From Gracilaria vermiculophylla (lineage: Eukaryota; Rhodophyta; Florideophyceae; Gracilariales; Gracilariaceae): a stretch of DNA of 64,000 bases. The stretch is from the NCBI GenBank assembly GCA_019155205.2, contig JAHNZQ020000227.1:63530-127529 (forward strand), read 5' to 3'. A program made the translations under genes and the position numbers. Below are positions 29,221 through 41,628 of the stretch, piece after piece. How positions within the stretch are numbered: the first letter of the stretch is position 1; every line of letters begins with the position of its first letter. The notes beneath the pieces were generated by a model that was not told the origin of the DNA, did no database searches, and was given only the letters and a program-made list of their open reading frames with translations.

Positions 29221-31426
29221 TTATTGTTCGGTAAACTTCTCGGCCAATGCAGTGTTCGCACCTTGCGTTGGGGTGCACGGAGAAGTGGCGTTCTTGACTT
29301 TTTCGTCTGAACATATTTGTTGCGAGGGGTTGTTGGCGCTCCTCGACATGTCACCGCGCTCCAGACGCAAAAGATCACCATCATCTACCTCAGCTACCTC
29401 AAAATTCAAATCCAACTCCCATGCGCTAGCTGCTAAAAGCGACGGACCAGCTTCCCGCTTGCGATCATTTCGCTTCATCAATCTGTTCGATAACTTTCTG
29501 ACCGGAGCCGACAGCTTGGTGGAAGCCTTTTTGGTTAGAGAGTTTTTAACCGTCCTCGCCAGGAACGACTCGTTAAGACGCTCAAAAGTTGAGGCTGGGG
29601 CAGAATTTGGTTCCGCAATATCGTCTGCTCCGAGTGAATCCGAATTTGGTGCAGAACCCCTGTGCTGGGTTTGTTTCTGCAGTCCTTTGAACATCGTTCC
29701 TAGAAGGCTCCTCGGACCGTCTCCCGGATTTCCAGATGCAGTTGTTCTTTGGTTTCTTGTTGATGTACGATTCTTATCTCCCAATGTTCCCGCGAGGCTT
29801 GAAACACTGGACTCTTCTGCGAGAGAAAAATCGCTCATGGCCGATATATTATGAGTCATAGAGTCCAAATCATTTTCGCCTCCTTTGTCTTGCACTTTTT
29901 TCTTGGGATGTGGTGATGGTGAACATGTATTCAAGATTTTGTTGGCGCTCCGAGGATGAACTAACCATCTAAAACGATTCAAAGCTGCTACGGCGGAAAA
30001 GGCAACCACCCACTGCGTTTTTGCGCTCCACGTGGTCGAAACAAATACGGAACGTTTCTTTCCTCGAAAGAAAGCGCCAGAGTCATGCCTATCATCACTT
30101 CCAAGTAGTCGCGGTACTAGGAACAAAGAAGAAAATCTTCCATATGCTCCAACTTTCGTTGATATGCCTCTCGTTTCGTTCTTCAAATCCAACCAAGGAT
30201 GCACGAGACACCCCCAAGGTGAAAGCCGCTTGTCTGGATTTGGGCACAGCACTGCTCTCATGAATGACTTTGCCAGCTCTCCAAACGCTTCCCATTCTTG
30301 CTCCGGGAAATCCAATTTGATTCCCTTCCGCAGCTGAGCGACCATGTCCTTGTTCTCATCTAGTGGTAGTTTGTGTGCAATTGTGTTGTAACAGAGCATG
30401 CCTAGGGCCCACACATCGACTTTTTCAGTGTATGGTTGTCTCTTAGCAATCTCTGGGGCAATAAATTCTGGGGTTCCAATCATGGTAGACATAAGTAGCC
30501 TTTTCTCCTTCATTTCTGCGATGTTAGACATACTAGAAAGTCCAAAATCGGATATCTTCACATGAAACGGAGGTTCATCCTTGGTGCATAAAATGTTTTC
30601 CGGCTTTAAATCTCGGTGAACGATCCCAAGGCTATGTAAGTAAATGATTCCATCCAGAATTTCTCTCATGAACTGCACGACATCAGCTTCCTCAAATTGA
30701 ACGCCATCTTCAATCGCTTCGTATAACATGCCGCCGGCCATGTATTCCATAACTATATGAATCTCACTTTCGTTTTCAAACACATCAAAGGTTTTAACAA
30801 TGTTTGGATGGTTGACTCGTTTGATGATCGCTATTTCTCTCCCGTACAATTTGGCGTGTGCTTCTTCCTTTTCCATTGTCTTTATTGCCCGCAGTTCTCC
30901 CGTTCTCCGACAACGACCGATTCTGACTTTGGCGAAACCTCCTTCTCCAATAACTTCTCCAATTTCGTACACATTCTGCATCTGTCTTCGGGAAGCGTAT
31001 CGGAGGCACTCAACCCAAGCTTTACAATCCTCCTCATTTTTCGCGTACAGTACGATTCGATTATTGTCAAAGTCCTTCGAGGCATCCTTGTCTAGGTCGT
31101 TATGTTCGACAGCAAAATGAGTTGGGCTGAGCTTCAAAATCACAGCGCCTTGAATATTAATAACCCAAGAAGCTTCAGAGTTCTAAACGAACGCAAAAAG
31201 ATGGTAACTTTGTTAGATTCAACAACTCTATCTCTAGTTCTCATCGAGCGGAATCCATGTGGCAAAAGTAAAGTATGGAAAGCCTTACCTCGGAAGAGTG
31301 TTTCGAGAGAATACCACCATCCAATCTATAAAAGCGCTTGCGGCGAAGGCCAAGAGACTTCCCGGCTTTTGCTGGTCGTCGTAAATATCCAGACATGTTA
31401 TTGAGAATAGGCGGCTGGACTTCCAT
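29221..31426 (-). CDS. PH-domain serine/threonine kinase, two exons
   Basis: The gene has two exons: 31426-31289 and 31182-29221, with a 106-bp phase-0 intron (GAG|GTAAGG...TTTAG|AAC). The spliced product has 699 residues. A PH domain spans about 12-110 (MSGYLRRPAKAG, RFYRLDGGIL, SWVINIQ, AWVECLRYA) and reads correctly only across the junction. The kinase domain follows: Gly loop GEGGFAKV (125-132), Lys147, Glu162, HRD 235-237, DFG 258-260, GTPEFIAPE (282-290). All catalytic residues are present, so it should be active. The domain order resembles PH-containing kinases of the CAMK/AGC range; the substrate is unknown. Phosphoinositide recruitment is plausible. The tail is Ser/Thr-rich with an aromatic-basic stretch (WVVAFSAVAALNRFRWLV) that might bind calmodulin. 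Residues just before it (GAYGRFSSLFLV onward) could be a retained in-frame intron. Confidence 0.85.
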
Positions 31427-31915
31427 GGTGTCAAACTGGAAAAGTTCACGTGAAAACTACGGACTCGGCAGCTCTTGGAATGACGGAGTGTTCAGACGAC
31501 GAGAATAATTCCGACTCTTGCTCACGCGCTTGGAAGAGCAAGTTGACAGATTGTTGGTTGAGTAATCTGTCTTTGTATCAAAGGAAAAAAGTTAGAGTGT
31601 GCAAGGCGAAGAGAGACATGTTCAACTTTTTACACTGCTGAGGTGTTTTACAAAAAAATCCACACCTCGTTGTTCTCGTCCCTTCTTGATACAGTTTGGT
31701 TACTGAATGGCTGAACTCTACGGCTTCTTGTAGTTAAAACCTTGAAGCCATATTATCACAACATAGGTTACTCGTTTTTGGAACAGTCCATTTTTGGGAG
31801 TAAAACATGAATTGTCTTTCGTGTCAGGTCATAGAAGTCTCTGTGGCAAAACCTCCATGAATTTTGTTTTCTAATCAACATCATAGCAAAAAGCCTAGGA
31901 ACAAGTTTTAGCTTT

Positions 31916-33524
31916 TCACTCATCCACAGTAGACTCCTTCTTCTTCTTCTTCTTCTTCTTCTTTTTCTTCTCGGACTCTGGTGCATCTGCTGCATCTTCT
32001 CTCTTCCTTTTCTTCTTTGATGATTTGTCTTTCTTCTTTTTATCACTCTTGTTTTCCGGGGTAATGGCGTCTTCAACTTCCATACTAGGAGCCTCGTCGA
32101 CGGCAGTCTCTTTCTTCGCCGCACCATTTATGCCGGCCTTAGCTTCGCCGTTTTCTGGTAAAGCCACGGAAACGTTTTGATTTGGCGGTTGTTCCGTCTG
32201 CGGCAACATCAAATCCTTGTACTTCTTCTGCCAATCGGCAGGCGTATGTTCGTTGGGTTTCCCATGCTTGTCAAGTTTTCCCTCTCGTATCAGTCCTTTC
32301 TTCTTACCCGCAACAGGTCCAAGACCCCATGCGCGAGGGTACGTATCCCTTTCCATTATGACACGTTTGATCCGCGCCACACGACCATGATCACACGTAG
32401 CAATCACTGCGGTGTTCATCTCAGCGATGGCAATAGCGATAGCTTCTCCTTTTGTTGTGATCAGTACGATTTCCTGTGAAACTTCGATGTCATCGTCAAA
32501 TCTGAGCACACCCGGTATCATGAGGACGGCGCCATAACAAATAGCATTGACTGCCGTGTCCTTTACGACGATACGCTTATAGTTAACAAGAAGTGCTTCG
32601 AGGGGTTGAATGACAGATCGCAAGTATGATTCATCTCGTTGGTTGTCATGAACCCACATGGCATCCAGAACATCGTGCATGGTTACCATGTTTTCCTCCT
32701 CTCCCATGATACCACTACGAACGCGGCGTAGTTCAAGCATACTACCGCCTACCCCTAGAAGGTAGCCCAAATGTACACAAAGAGTACGAATGTAGGTGCC
32801 AGCTTCGCATTTGACCCAGAAGACTGCGAGACGTTTCTTTTCATCATACTCAAGAAGCTTCGCCTCATAGATCGTTCGAATACGAAGCTGTCTCTTGACA
32901 GCCGATATAAGAGGTGGTCTTTGGAACAACGCTCCAGTGAGCATTTCGACTGCTCTTCGGAGTTTGGAAACCGGGTTTTCTCCCAGGTCACCGTGAAGTT
33001 TAAGCACTCCAATGTACTCCTTTCCCGCACCCTGCTGGGACTTCACCAACCTGGTAGCACGGTCGATGCAAACGATTAGATTCCCGGTTACCTTCGGGTC
33101 AAGGGTACCAGAGTGACCAGTCTTGTCGACACGAAGGATTTTCTTGATCCATGCCACAACTTCATGTGAAGACGGATTGGACGGTTTGTCAAGATTAATG
33201 ACGCCATAGCGCATATATTCCAGTATGGGCCGTTTAAGAGGCGAGTGGCCGACAGGGATAGGAGTGAAGTGAGAAGATCGCACGTTTAACTTGTCATAAT
33301 CCTTGAGCAGCAGAGGCCAGTTTGAGGTGTCAAGCTCTGGTTTCTTGTGTTGCGCGGGAAGGATGAAATAGAGGTTAGACAGGGATTGTAACCAAGCGTA
33401 AGGAATAACGGAAGAAAGCACGAATCTGAGCTTGTGCATTGGGGTTTGATAAACGTACAGATGCGAACGGTTTGAGAACAAACTGGTCGTGTTGTTTGTC
33501 ATCCTTTTCCGTAGAGGTGCCCAT
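31916..33524 (-). CDS. CBF5: Dyskerin/Cbf5 pseudouridine synthase, two exons
   Basis: This is the catalytic subunit of H/ACA snoRNPs, which pseudouridylates rRNA and snRNA in the nucleolus. Exon 1 (33524-33459) encodes [23 protein letters not shown] 115-bp intron (GTACGT...TCTAAC...ACAAG) joins it to exon 2 (33343-31916) at [20 protein letters not shown]. The spliced product has 497 residues, close to yeast Cbf5 (483). The frame is also open through the intron and beyond, but that extension has no family counterpart. The TruB catalytic loop is [14 protein letters not shown] with catalytic Asp104. [25 protein letters not shown], and the PUA domain ([26 protein letters not shown]) follow. The tail ends in Lys-rich nuclear and nucleolar sequence, as in homologues. 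Confidence 0.93.
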
Positions 33525-34355
33525 GGTGATTCAAGTTGAGAATGCTTGTAAACGTAATCCCAAGAAAACTGCCCCTCGGAAACGCCAATTCTGAACTCGC
33601 AAACAGATTTCTCAGACTTGTTTACGGTTTCACGAGCTATGTTCCATCGGAATCCTTTGCTGTTGGTCACGGATTTGGAAGTACTGAGCTGACACTTTGA
33701 GCACGGTCGCAAACGGAAAGAGATCTCAACTCCGCGCGTGGCCGGCGCGACCTGGTCAGTTACTTGAGCTATGTCCTGTTTCGCTCGTCGTCCCTCTTGT
33801 TCGGCGGAGCATGAGAGCATCAGCGTTTCGGATCAAACACGTAACACACGTTGGCCAACAACGAGCGAACATGCACAGGGGAACCATCAGGGAGTAGAGG
33901 GACGCGTGCCCTGAAAATTTGTTTTGGAAAATGTCAATTAAACGCGTTCAACGGGCATGATGGAAATCATCTGACAATCTCTCCTCGCCACCCCGGAGTT
34001 GGTCCTTCGTTGGCAGCGTCCCTGTACGCAAGTCAGGAAGCCATCGTAGAGTTTCGCATCCACGCCGTTGTCAATTATCCTTTGAGCAGCGGGGCGAGTA
34101 CTCTGTCGCGGAAGACGGTCTGCGCTTGTGGTCCGACAGGCCTCAAAAGAAAGAAACGTGTGGTTCCTGAAGGCGCGTGGCGTCCCGAGTTGGTCGTACA
34201 GACATCTCTTGCATTTGGGTTTTGCATCTTTGTCATCTGTGTGAGCCTCGGTATTCAAAGGAATTTTACATAATACTTTACTTGTGGGTGCTGTTCATCG
34301 GGTGTGAGCTCAATCCCAAGTTCATCCGCCACGTTTGAAAGACATCTGTTTCGTT

Positions 34356-34568
34356 ATGCATGCGAAAAGGCACCGTTACTTCAAGGGCTATTGGAACCCT
34401 GAGCGTCGCCGTCTGCGAATGACAAAGGAACACGGCACTCTTCCCAGCGTAAGCAACAGCGCAGTTCTCGCGCCAGGAGGTGCAACGCACGCTGTCATAG
34501 CTACGGTTGCAATGCTCAGCGCTGTTTGGTCTTTCGCTAGATTACTAGGCCGTATGCAGAAGTTATAA
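34356..34568 (+). CDS. Small single-span membrane protein candidate
   Basis: A 70-codon ATG-initiated reading starts MHAKRHRYFKGYWNPERRRL and contains one hydrophobic segment (about residues 38-62: APGGATHAVIATVAMLSAVWSFA). It sits alone on the plus strand between dyskerin and the coiled-coil gene. The basic N-terminus plus one span is a layout common in small mitochondrial inner-membrane subunits, but I recognise no family. It might be the last exon of a longer gene. Confidence 0.35.
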   Translation: MHAKRHRYFKGYWNPERRRLRMTKEHGTLPSVSNSAVLAPGGATHAVIATVAMLSAVWSFARLLGRMQKL

Positions 34569-34664
34569 GTCCATTTAGCTTTCGTGCTCGAGAAACAAAA
34601 AGTTAGCTGGTACTTGAATCTACACATACAAGGATACATTTTGACAGTATTGACGAAACCAGGC

Positions 34665-35765
34665 TTAACCAAGAACGTCATGCATCAAGTCTACACGAAC
34701 TCGAACCAGCGCCTTGGACACTCTTTCGAGCTCTGCTGAGGTGGCTGCGTATTCCTCACGCAGTTGAGCGACGGTCTTTTTCTGCATCACAATGCTGGCT
34801 TCGCACTCCTCCTCCAGGCTTTCCAGAGCGTCTTCAGCCTTGTCGATGGCCATTCGCGCCAACATATCCGTCACGAAGCCGTCGAAGAAAATGTCTGTGT
34901 CACCCGACGACGCTCTGTCTCTGGATCTTGCCTTGATCATCTTGCGCACGGGCAGCAGCGGGTTGACGGCCACAACGTGCGCGATTTTGGCAGCGGCGTC
35001 CCTCGCTTTCTCGGCCGCATTGTTGAATCGGATGCGGCTGTGCATGGCGGAGCTGGAGCGCAGCGCGCCGCCGTTGAACATGTGCACGGTGTTTGTGATG
35101 CGCGCGTCCCACAGCTCGCTGCGCGCCTGCTTGACGTGCAGCAGCGCGGAGGCGAGCTGCTGGACGGCCTGGCGCTGGGCGGTGAGGGCGTCCTTCTTGC
35201 GGTTGGCGGCGAGCACGAGCGCGTCGCGCTGCGACTCGAGCTCGTTCTGGCGCGGCGACGCGAGGTGCAGCGCGTCGAAGAGGCCGTCCAGAATTTGGCG
35301 GCGCGTGCGCGGCGAGTGGCGTGGCTGGCGCGCGTCCTGGCGCAGGCGCATGCAGGTGTCCATGTCTGCCAGGGCCTTTGTCTGCGCGTGCGTGGCGGCG
35401 CGGTCGGCCTGGGCCGACTGGCGCGCGACGGACGTGAGCTGCGCTTCGGCGCTGAGCAGCTTTGCGTGCGTGGAGCGAGGCAGCAGGACGCGTCGCATGT
35501 GGTGGCGCTTCAAGTTGAGAAGGGTGAGTCTCAAAGCGTTTTCGCGGTCGCGGAGTGCGTCGGCGGCTTGGGTGGCGCGTTTTGCGGTGATGGCGGAGGC
35601 CTTGGCGTTGAGGACTGCATGGCGGTAAAGCACGTCACTCGCATCGAATGCGTTGGCGACGTTGTGGTGGGGGAAGAAGAGCTGTTTGTTGGCGTCGTCG
35701 ACGTTGGGGGCGCGGTGTGGATGGGAGGAGAGTGAAGACGAAGTATCCGGAGTGCACGAGCTCAT
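34665..35765 (-). CDS. Coiled-coil protein of unknown function
   Basis: This 366-residue protein is read from ATG 35765; upstream in-frame sequence lacks an ATG in good context. After a Ser/Pro-rich N-terminus it is almost entirely helical and charged, with Ala/Gln/Arg/Glu heptad character (ALRDRENALRLTLLNLKRHH, SQRDALVLAANRKKDALTAQ, EECEASIVMQKKTVAQLREE). One less coiled segment (ITNTVHMFNGGALRSSSAMH) lies in the middle. There is no signal peptide or membrane span. Proteins with this helical-bundle appearance include membrane-bending and scaffold families, but nothing here is diagnostic. Confidence 0.7.
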   Translation of the reverse strand: MSSCTPDTSSSLSSHPHRAPNVDDANKQLFFPHHNVANAFDASDVLYRHAVLNAKASAITAKRATQAADALRDRENALRLTLLNLKRHHMRRVLLPRSTHAKLLSAEAQLTSVARQSAQADRAATHAQTKALADMDTCMRLRQDARQPRHSPRTRRQILDGLFDALHLASPRQNELESQRDALVLAANRKKDALTAQRQAVQQLASALLHVKQARSELWDARITNTVHMFNGGALRSSSAMHSRIRFNNAAEKARDAAAKIAHVVAVNPLLPVRKMIKARSRDRASSGDTDIFFDGFVTDMLARMAIDKAEDALESLEEECEASIVMQKKTVAQLREEYAATSAELERVSKALVRVRVDLMHDVLG

Positions 35766-36628
35766 GGAACGGTGCGGTTGTAAGCGTTTTGGTGCGCGCG
35801 ATTGGACAATGGGGGGGTGGGCGGGTGCGGTGGTTCGGTGGTTTGGGCGGCAGGCACGGGCGGCGGTGAAGGGGGGAGCGCGCGTGGACAGCGCTGTGGA
35901 GACGCTTGATGCGCAGCGCAAATGGGAGTGAAGCGACGAGCCGGTGATGCACGGCGGGGCGCGACGGAGGCGACGGGGGCGACGGAGGCGACGGAGGCGA
36001 CGGAGTCAATTGAGACGACTGGCACGCACGCGCGCGCGCAATTGTCTGGATGCGAGCACCTCTGCGGGTGCGGTAAGGGCGCGCGCGCGGGTGCCGCACG
36101 TGGGCGCGCATCGGCGCAATTCGTCGCTGCGCAGCATCGCGTGGCGCGTGCTTCACTTGAGCACCGGCGGCGCGCGCGCCAGGTGAGCTTTTTGCGGCGC
36201 GCCGCTGCGTCGTTGAAACTGTTAGAAAAAAATTAGCTTTATTTGGATTGTATGAGATCATCGCCGTGGCCGCCCCGTTCCGCCCAATGCGACGCAGCTG
36301 CCGCCAGCCCAATGCCGCGCCCCCGCCGCCGTCGCGCTCCGTCGTCCCCTTCGACCCGGCTCGCGCCCCCCAAACACAAATGCTCCATTTCTTCGCGCTC
36401 TCTCCCTCCCCCACCTCATGGCCGTGTCCGACGAAAACTGGACCCCGCACTTGAGCCCCCCGCCAGTCGCTTGCCATGGCATACCGCCGATGGCTCACCG
36501 CCGACGGCACACCGCTCATGGCACACACCGCCGATGCCATATCGCCGTGCCGTCTTCCTCTGAAATCCCTCCTCCCTCCGTCTATCCATCACTCGCCAAC
36601 ATCCGAGAAAAAAAAGACAAAAGCGCGC
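35766..36628. other. Intergenic region with a short tandem motif
   Basis: At 36475-36551 a motif close to ATGGCAYACCGCCGATG occurs several times in tandem. On the minus strand an AATAAA lies at about 36238 and could end the PHD-finger transcript. No gene is recognised. Confidence 0.5.
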
Positions 36629-39600
36629 TTACTTTCCTGTCGCCGCACCATTCGCCGCCGTTGCACCCGCCGCCCTGCTCTCGTCCGCGTATGCGCCACT
36701 TGCACCCAATCCTGACTCGCCGCCAGTCACAGCCGCCGGGGTTTGTCGCGCCAAGTTGCTCTCGTGCCGAGCTCCGTCCGTCTGCAATGCATGCGTCGCA
36801 TCCCCCACAGCGTCACCGAGATGACCACCATCAGCCTGATTGCAACCTCTAGCTGTAGCACCTCCGCTTTTGCTGTTGGAAGCCACCAAAGCCCTGATCT
36901 GTTTGCTCAGTGACATTCCCGCGTCGGGCAACACCCCCAACCGCACACCATTGTCCATTGCGGCCCCCAACCTGTCCCCGCCTCCAACCGAACCGCCTCC
37001 TTCACTTCTTAATCGCTGCACATGGAAACCACCCGCGTAGTCCAGACGGGGAAGCTGCTCTTTCAAACCGTGTACTCGAAAAGCACTGCCCGACTCACCA
37101 ACGCTCGTCGACGCATTCGCAGTCTGTGCCAGATGCACCGCTGCTGTCCGGTTCAGCATCGCTGCTGCTCCGCCACCGAGGCCCACGTCAGTCATCATCC
37201 CTGTGCTCAATCTGCGTCCATCATGCCGCGTGCGCAGGAAAGCCACTCCTTCCTTTTGCTCAAACGGCACCCTTCTCGTTTCAGCTTTCACGTACGGCGC
37301 TGCGAATCTTTGCGCGCTCTTCTCTGTAGCGGGCCCATTGCCCATTGTTGCCCTTTCCTCGGGAGTAGCCATGTTCATGAACCTGTCTACGCAATCATTC
37401 GGAAGCGCCTCATTTCTTGGAGTCAGTGTTGATACATAGTCATTCTGAGTTAAACTTTCTCGAATGGGCCCCACTTGCCCCTCATCCAAGTTTCGATGTA
37501 CACTCTTGGTGCTGCTCATGTTACTATTCATGTAGATATGCTCCATGTTTTGAGTGGGTTCCGGTGTCACCGCCGTGCGATCGCGCACAACTGGCGCAGC
37601 CGCTGTCGCTCTTCTAAACTGCGGTGGAGGCGGATCATTGTACCGTATGGGGTCCCCTGGACGCCCGTAGGGCGGCATCTCCATCGGTTCAAGAACACGT
37701 GCACCAACTTGTGGACACCCAGCTTTGTCCGTCTTTGAAGGAAAAGAAACCGGCGCTAGTCGCGCATGACTGGGCACATTGCTGAAAGCTTGGTATGTGT
37801 TTGGTACGTAATCTTCCGGTCGCGGTAAGTGTAGACTGCTTGCCGATGGAAGCCGCGGTCCAGGTCTCCCATGCGACGCATTGCTTGCCTGATCTACAGG
37901 GAGCACAACGCCTTGAGTGTTTTGGTTGTGCACCCCGTATGCAAGTGCACTTTTTTGCTTGGCCGCGGGAAGGGAACAATCAATCCGTGACTGTCCCTGC
38001 TGCCGTTCGCCGGTTTCGGAATGTCGCTCGTACACTTGATGGTTTCTCCGGCTGTCCTGTAGATTCGGTGCGAGAAAGTTTGCCTTCTCTTGTCCTAGTG
38101 TCATGTTGGACGGCGGTATGCGGCCAGAACTACCAACAAAAGCTGCATTACTCGCGCGGTACGTTTGGTCCTGACCACTGCCATAAACAGGTTGGCGTGA
38201 GGTGGAGACACGTTGCCCTTGAGGACCTCCGCGGTGTTGATCGATGTTGTGCGTGTTTCCCGACGCATGAAGCGCGTCAAATTTATTTCTCGAGCCGCAG
38301 TTTGTCTGGCCAGCAAACTGGTTGAACGTGGAAGGATCCGAACGATTGACTTGCATGCGCCCACTCGGGGCTGCCCTTCCTGGCGGCGGAAATTCTGCAT
38401 TCGGCTGCAGAAGACTGTTTATGGATCCCCTCTTGGCTGCCTGGACTTTTGGTTGTTTATGGTTCGAGTAGCGATGCATGGACGATATCGCTAGTGCAGT
38501 GCTTGCCATCCTGTGTCTCTCTGTCTCAGGCACATTTTGGTTCCGAGAAACAAGTCGCTCCATCTGTGAACCATCTCGCAACGCTTTCGCTCCGGCACCA
38601 GCGGCGCTGCCTGCTCGGAGCTTTTGCTGCTCTTGGGAAAAGGCGAGTTTTCGCTGCACTTGCGCGAAAGCCATCAACGCTTCTCTCTTGGCCTCCCACT
38701 GCAAGTCGGTGACGTTGGGCAGTGTACCGTCAGCTTGATTAGCGGAGTTGTTTAGAGGCGCATTGCACTTTGCCGTTTGATTTGTGGCCTTCTGCATCAA
38801 GGCGCTGTCTTTTCGTGCTGTCGTGGATCCCACCGCCGTGGCCCCCCGTGCCGGAGACGGAATATTTCCTGCGTGATCGTTCCGAGTTGTTTTGACTTGG
38901 GCGATAATCTTGTTTGAGCTGTCGCCAGTTTCGGTACGTGCTTTCGATGCAAGTGGCTGATTTCGGAGACCTGCTGAGCCTAATCCAGAAGCACCATCCG
39001 TCGCCATTCTACTGGTAGCATCTCTCCGTATCTTTCTCTCGAATGAGACAACAGGAGCTGCTTGTACAGTTTTGATACGGCTCGAAGATCGCCCATCACG
39101 AAAAGCAGCTACACGGTTAGCGGAGGAAGATTGGGCAACATTCTGAGCGGACATTCTTTGCGAAGCTTGTCGATGACCTTTGGGAGCCGTCGGAGTTGTG
39201 ATGCCCGCGAAATTCTGTGGCAATGATGATAGTTGTGGACCAGATGCACCGATCGGCTTGGCTCCGGTTGCACTGAAGTTGACACTCGAATCTGGCTGTC
39301 TGGAAGCTACGGTTCGTGTTGGGCCTGGCTGGACTGCAGAGAGTGAGGGCTTGGCTGGCACCTTTTCCGGGGACGGTTCAACAGTCCTGCAGCCGGGGTT
39401 GGTGTTCCGAACAGATGAGCTTGCCGCCGAGAGCACAGGGTCCGCCTTCGCTGCTGGGACTTGTGGTACGGGGTTCAACGCGTTGGAACTGGGCGTGTGT
39501 TCCTTCCACGCGGCCGCAGAGCCGCGCGTCGGGAAGTTGGGTGCAGCGCGCTGCGAGACCTTGTTGAAAGCAGTGCGAAGCGGTGACGAGGGATCGGTGA

Positions 39601-40039
39601 CGCGCGCGATGTTGTTGGCGGGGTCAAGGTTGGGAGCGGCGCGGCGCACAGCATGCTGCGCCTCGACACGCGCACCAAAGGCGCTGCTGGGCTGCAAGTG
39701 GGCTGCCACACGGTGCTGGCGCGGCCGCTTGGCGCCGAGCGGCACCGCGTGCGGCGCGTGCGCGGCCGCGGGCGTGCACGCGGCCGCCGAGCGCGGGACG
39801 GAGGCCGAGAAGCGCGAAAGCGTCGAGCCGTGACGGGCGGCGCGCGCCGCCACGGCCGCGCCGTTGGCAGCCGGCGGCGGCGCCGCAAAATGGCTCGCCT
39901 CGCGCGCGTTGGGCGCGGCGCGCGCAGCCGGCCGGGCGCTGCGCGCGTGCGCGCGCTCTTGCTGCGCGTCGCGCGCGTGCGGCAGCGACGGCGGCGGCGG
40001 CGGAGTGGGCACGTGGCTGGCGGCGTCGTGCGCCGCCAA

Positions 40040-40077
<38 letters not shown>

Positions 40078-40095
40078 CCGTCACGGCCGCCGCAT

Positions 40096-40127
<32 letters not shown>

Positions 40128-41011
40128 AGCGGCAGCGGCTGGGCGGGCGACGGCTCGGGGGCGGAGCGCGCCACGTCGTACTTGTAGCGCTTCTGCAGCG
40201 GCAGCTTGCTGCGGTGCAGCGGGGAGCGCGCGTGCTTGGGGCGCGCGTGCGGCTTGGGCGGCGGCGGCAGCGGATGAGTTGGGGCGGTGGGGGCAGCTGG
40301 CGGGCGGGCGGCTTCGGGGGGGGTGGCGGTGCTGCGCGCCACGGAGGAGCGCAGCTTGCGCTTGCTCGGGGCGGGCTCGAAGAGCGGGACGTGGTCCAGG
40401 AAGAGCCTGGTCGGGACGCGAAGAATGACGGCGTTGTTGCGGGTGAGGGAGGGCGTGGACGCGGGGGGGTGGTGCGGCGAGACGGCGTGAGGGCGCGGGA
40501 GCGGGATGACGGGGTGCATGGCGCGATCTGGTGGCACCGGGTTGCATGGATGGGCGGAGACGGCGGGCGAGTGCGGAGCGGCGGGGGAGGCGGGGGAGGC
40601 GGGGGTGGCGGGGGTGGCGGGGGTGGCGGAGGTGGCAGGGGTGGTGGGCGGTGGGTTAGCGGTTAGCGGGGACGTAAGGTTGCGGGTGAGTGCGGCGGCG
40701 TCGAGCGAGGCGGCGACGTGGATGATGTTGTGCAGGAAGGAGTTGGTGCACAGGGAAGGGTACTTGACGAGGGCGTCGCGCAGGATGGCGCGCGTCTCGG
40801 TCTTGAGGGAGAGCGGGGCGCGGGTGCACTTGTGACACTTCCACGACGCCAAGGTGGGCAGATGGACGAGCGGCGGGTTGAGGCAGAAGGTGTGCACGCC
40901 CTTGCGGCACAGCGAGCAACGAATGATGTTGGCGACCGAGTTGGACCGGAGACACACGCGGCAGCAAACGGCCGGGTGCTGGGCGTTGCTGCGCTGCTGG
41001 GGCCGCTTCGG

Positions 41012-41042
<31 letters not shown>

Positions 41043-41326
41043 GTGGCGGTGGCGGTGGCGGCGGCGGCGGCGGCGGCACGATTGCGTCGGGTTGGGCGCG
41101 GGGAAGGGGTTGGGGCGGGGATGTGGATGCGTTCGGCGGCGGCGGCGGCGCGTCTCTCGGCGGCGACGGAGCCGCGGGTGACGTGACGGGGGCGCTTCTT
41201 GGGCTCGTCGGAGAGGCGGGGGAGGTCGTCGATGTGGTTGTAGGACTCGAGGAGGTGGCCGTCCATCTCGAAGATCTCGGGGAGGCGGGAGGAGCGCGTG
41301 GCGCGGGCGGCGCGGCCTCGCGGCAT
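36629..41326 (-). CDS. PHD-finger protein with a very long disordered tail
   Basis: The predicted protein has 1,565 residues from ATG 41326. The frame is open upstream only because poly(C) reads as proline. One C4HC3 PHD finger lies at about 121-167: CRVC (122-125), CSLC (137-140), His145, Cys148 and CHKC (164-167). PHD fingers usually read histone H3 tails. The segment before it has an acidic-aromatic patch (MDGHLLESYNHIDDLPRLSD) and a basic KKRPRHVTRG. A helical segment follows (LKTETRAILRDALVKYPSLC, then NSFLHNIIHVAASLDAAALT). The other 1,350 residues are low complexity, Ala/Pro-rich then Ser/Asn/Gln-rich, with no further domain. A chromatin role is likely. The stop TAA overlaps GTAAGC, but no good acceptor with a TCTAAC motif follows, so I keep it as the end. 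Confidence 0.75.
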
Positions 41327-41485
41327 GGCGGCGCGGGGCGCGGGGCGCGGGGCGCGGGGCGCGGGGGAGGGGGGCGGGGAGAGATGGGGAGGCGGTGGTG
41401 GGGGGGTGGTTGGGGCGGATGGGGCGGCGGCTAGGCGGGCATGGGACGGAGAGGCGGGGGACGGCGGGCGCGACTGCTCACAGGA

Positions 41486-41551
41486 GGGGGGGGGGGTTAG
41501 TGTATGGGTAGCAACGCGAGCGCTGCACATGCGCGGGAGCACATGTGCGCG

Positions 41552-41625
<74 letters not shown>
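41486..41625. repeat. Poly(G) tracts, including an uninterrupted run of 73 G
   Basis: G11 lies at 41486-41496 and G73 at 41553-41625, followed by (GGC)n and (CG)n runs to about 41680. On the sense strand of the PHD gene these are poly(C), 160-300 bp before its ATG. Such DNA can form G-quadruplex or triplex structures. Confidence 0.95.

Positions 41626-41628
<3 letters not shown>

Noticed and set aside
33525..33820. Upstream in-frame extension of dyskerin
   Set aside because: It has no similarity to dyskerin N-termini, and a short exon in another frame supplies the expected sequence.
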